A stretch of DNA of 64,000 nt, taken from positions 1-64,000 of the IMG/VR virus record IMGVR_UViG_3300044617_000226; one strand, written 5' to 3'. Under the pieces are notes generated by a model. It made no database searches. It saw nothing but the letters and a program-made list of their open reading frames with translations, and was not told the DNA's origin. Below, piece after piece: positions 63,801-64,000 of the stretch. The first letter of the stretch is position 1. Each line of letters begins with the position of its first letter. Origin of the DNA: a virus. A program made the position numbers and the translations under genes.

Positions 63801-64000
63801 TTGCTTAGATTGACCCCATTGAAATCTGTGATATCCTGACTAGTCTGTATGCTAGTGATCTTCAGTGTGCCCTCAGCACATATATTTCTTTTAGGTGTAT
63901 AACTGACAAGATTGGCTAACTTGATCACGCTATCACGGCGTTCGGCAGTGTCTATAAAGTTTTCACGCGCATTCAAGTCATTTCTAAAAGCAAGACCTTG
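60833..64000 (-). CDS. Baseplate wedge protein, T4 gp6-like (partial, runs off right edge)
   Basis: No stop separates the ATG-less frame from base 64000. The frame before a TTG at 63976 reads on as QGLAFRND then LNARENFIDTAERRDSVIKLA, the gp6-like N-terminal helix, so the true start is outside. At least 1056 codons are present. An IxRPSxVSDILGVT segment, extended beta regions, and the C-terminal FGxxYEIKCKPFEIFVNAA fit the T4 gp6/baseplate J family. gp6 builds the inner baseplate ring around the hub and links neighbouring wedges. The next gene in transcription is the giant protein, as gene 7 follows gene 6 in T4. Assembly is cytoplasmic. Confidence 0.85.
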   Translation of the reverse strand, partial: QGLAFRNDLNARENFIDTAERRDSVIKLANLVSYTPKRNICAEGTLKITSIQTSQDITDFNGVNLSNVPILWNDPANANWFEQFNTILNATLISSQRIGRPSNVSDILGVTTAEYSMQIPDGSLPIVPFTSTVDGTTMNFELVSVTSVDEDYLYEIPPAPTGKFNFLYKNDKLGFASSNTGYFVYFKQGILNNYDFVLEQQISNQAVNIDIEGINNTDTWLYQLNLNNNSRLVWEKVDNVYADAYLQTETSKKNIFSVNSRFNDQVTYVFGDGVFSNIPVGTFRAYVRASNGLTYTIDINEMQGISVAFTYISRTGRSETLTLGLSLTQPVSNGQARESIASIKQRAPTRYYTQNRMVNGEDYNNFPFTLYSSIIKSKAVNRSSIGVSKNLDLLDPTGKYSSINNLGNDGGLWEDDTPGSVNLNVLNSSSVISFFTETLAAILSDNRTIQYYINATADSSQTWYKRYSFPSGTNVTYFNTSNVNGNSVNGYFYILDNTIETPVMLGANTDSNRKYISKGALCKFVAPIGYSFDQNNRLTTTASATNKSYIWTTVLNVSGDGSNTGQGNFSNGVGPVTLNGYVPDGSVLNSVIPAWDNSLPVSIIQEAILRIELQQDFSLVYNNSRIDNGRWSIELGQDSDWFVYFNNIADNTYVVQFRSLRYYFGSVDETRFTYALNELVYDPFSGKILQDFINVLGINTQPNSATALGNDIPVNIIGQTTQSDGYVNDFEVEVASTDVNNNLLVVNPDFFTEITGVVPGSANTGKYVFFETIQDAVNLTREQIVPSTDIIYSYAIKSQIEVIKYDYPVGQLYYATTDNKFYKSVQDATVTQTSYTLVEQTNYSVKPGRQGLSYLYRHNSNNTTRIDPSTTNIIDLYVVTQAYYTAYQNYIQDTANTVPMPSRPTINELNAEYGQLQDYKMLSDSVVLNSVVFKPLFGPKAQSALRGTIKVIKTSDTTASDSDIKSAVLTAMNNYFDINNWNFGDTFFFSELSAYLHNQLGDIISSAVLVPNDPTEPFGTLYEIKCKPFEIFVNAATANDIRVIAALTPDQLQVA

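Noticed and set aside
1-64000. Integrase, attachment site or transposon
   Set aside because: I saw no recombinase, transposase or flanking direct repeat. The tRNA-like element alone is not evidence of an att site.

Overview
The window reads as part of the genome of a T4-like tailed phage (myovirus), AT-rich, with every supportable gene on the minus strand. The evidence is a T4 gp6-type baseplate wedge gene at the right edge, tail and fibre genes next to it, T4-type late promoter motifs ([TG]ATAAATA) before the structural genes, phage thyA and speD, and tight gene packing with 1-20 nt overlaps. The host is unknown. The phage tmRNA encodes a tag ending YALAA, a form common in beta/gammaproteobacteria, and it has a circularly permuted two-piece layout, which is known in alphaproteobacteria, cyanobacteria and some betaproteobacteria. 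A betaproteobacterial host is therefore a weak inference.

Layout by coordinate (transcription runs right to left). 1-8.7 kb: nucleotide and accessory metabolism. It holds an epimerase cut by the left edge, thymidylate synthase, several small unknown genes, a MoxR-type AAA ATPase with a VWA/metallopeptidase partner, and a kinase-nucleotidyltransferase fusion. Three sigma70-like promoters with a shared AGGCTTGAC box drive genes here. 8.7-12.6 kb: a 965-aa multidomain protein, a rho-independent terminator, the permuted two-piece tmRNA with a 24-codon membrane-peptide ORF filling its intervening segment, a secreted His-rich protein and a degenerate tRNA-like element.

12.6-39.4 kb: one long, nearly gapless block that I regard as the most unusual part. 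It contains ten radical SAM enzymes. Eight are adjacent paralogues with an N-terminal twitch-type cysteine domain (25.3-36.2 kb), in two subtypes. With them are a NodU/CmcH-type carbamoyltransferase, three divergent SGNH/GDSL-like proteins, three glycosyltransferase-like proteins, a SpeD-like decarboxylase, a 33-aa basic peptide and a 2048-aa protein made of about 20 repeats ending in a glycosyltransferase-like domain that lacks its acidic motif. A late promoter stands before the first gene of the block (39405-39412). A plausible reading is a late-expressed pathway that builds or decorates a glycan or polypeptide, on the virion fibre or the host surface. This is inference.

39.4-64 kb: tail fibre-like proteins, two small tail proteins sharing a motif, a 6216-aa giant structural protein with beta-propeller and repeated beta modules in the position of T4 gene 7, and the gp6-like baseplate wedge protein, which is cut by the right edge.
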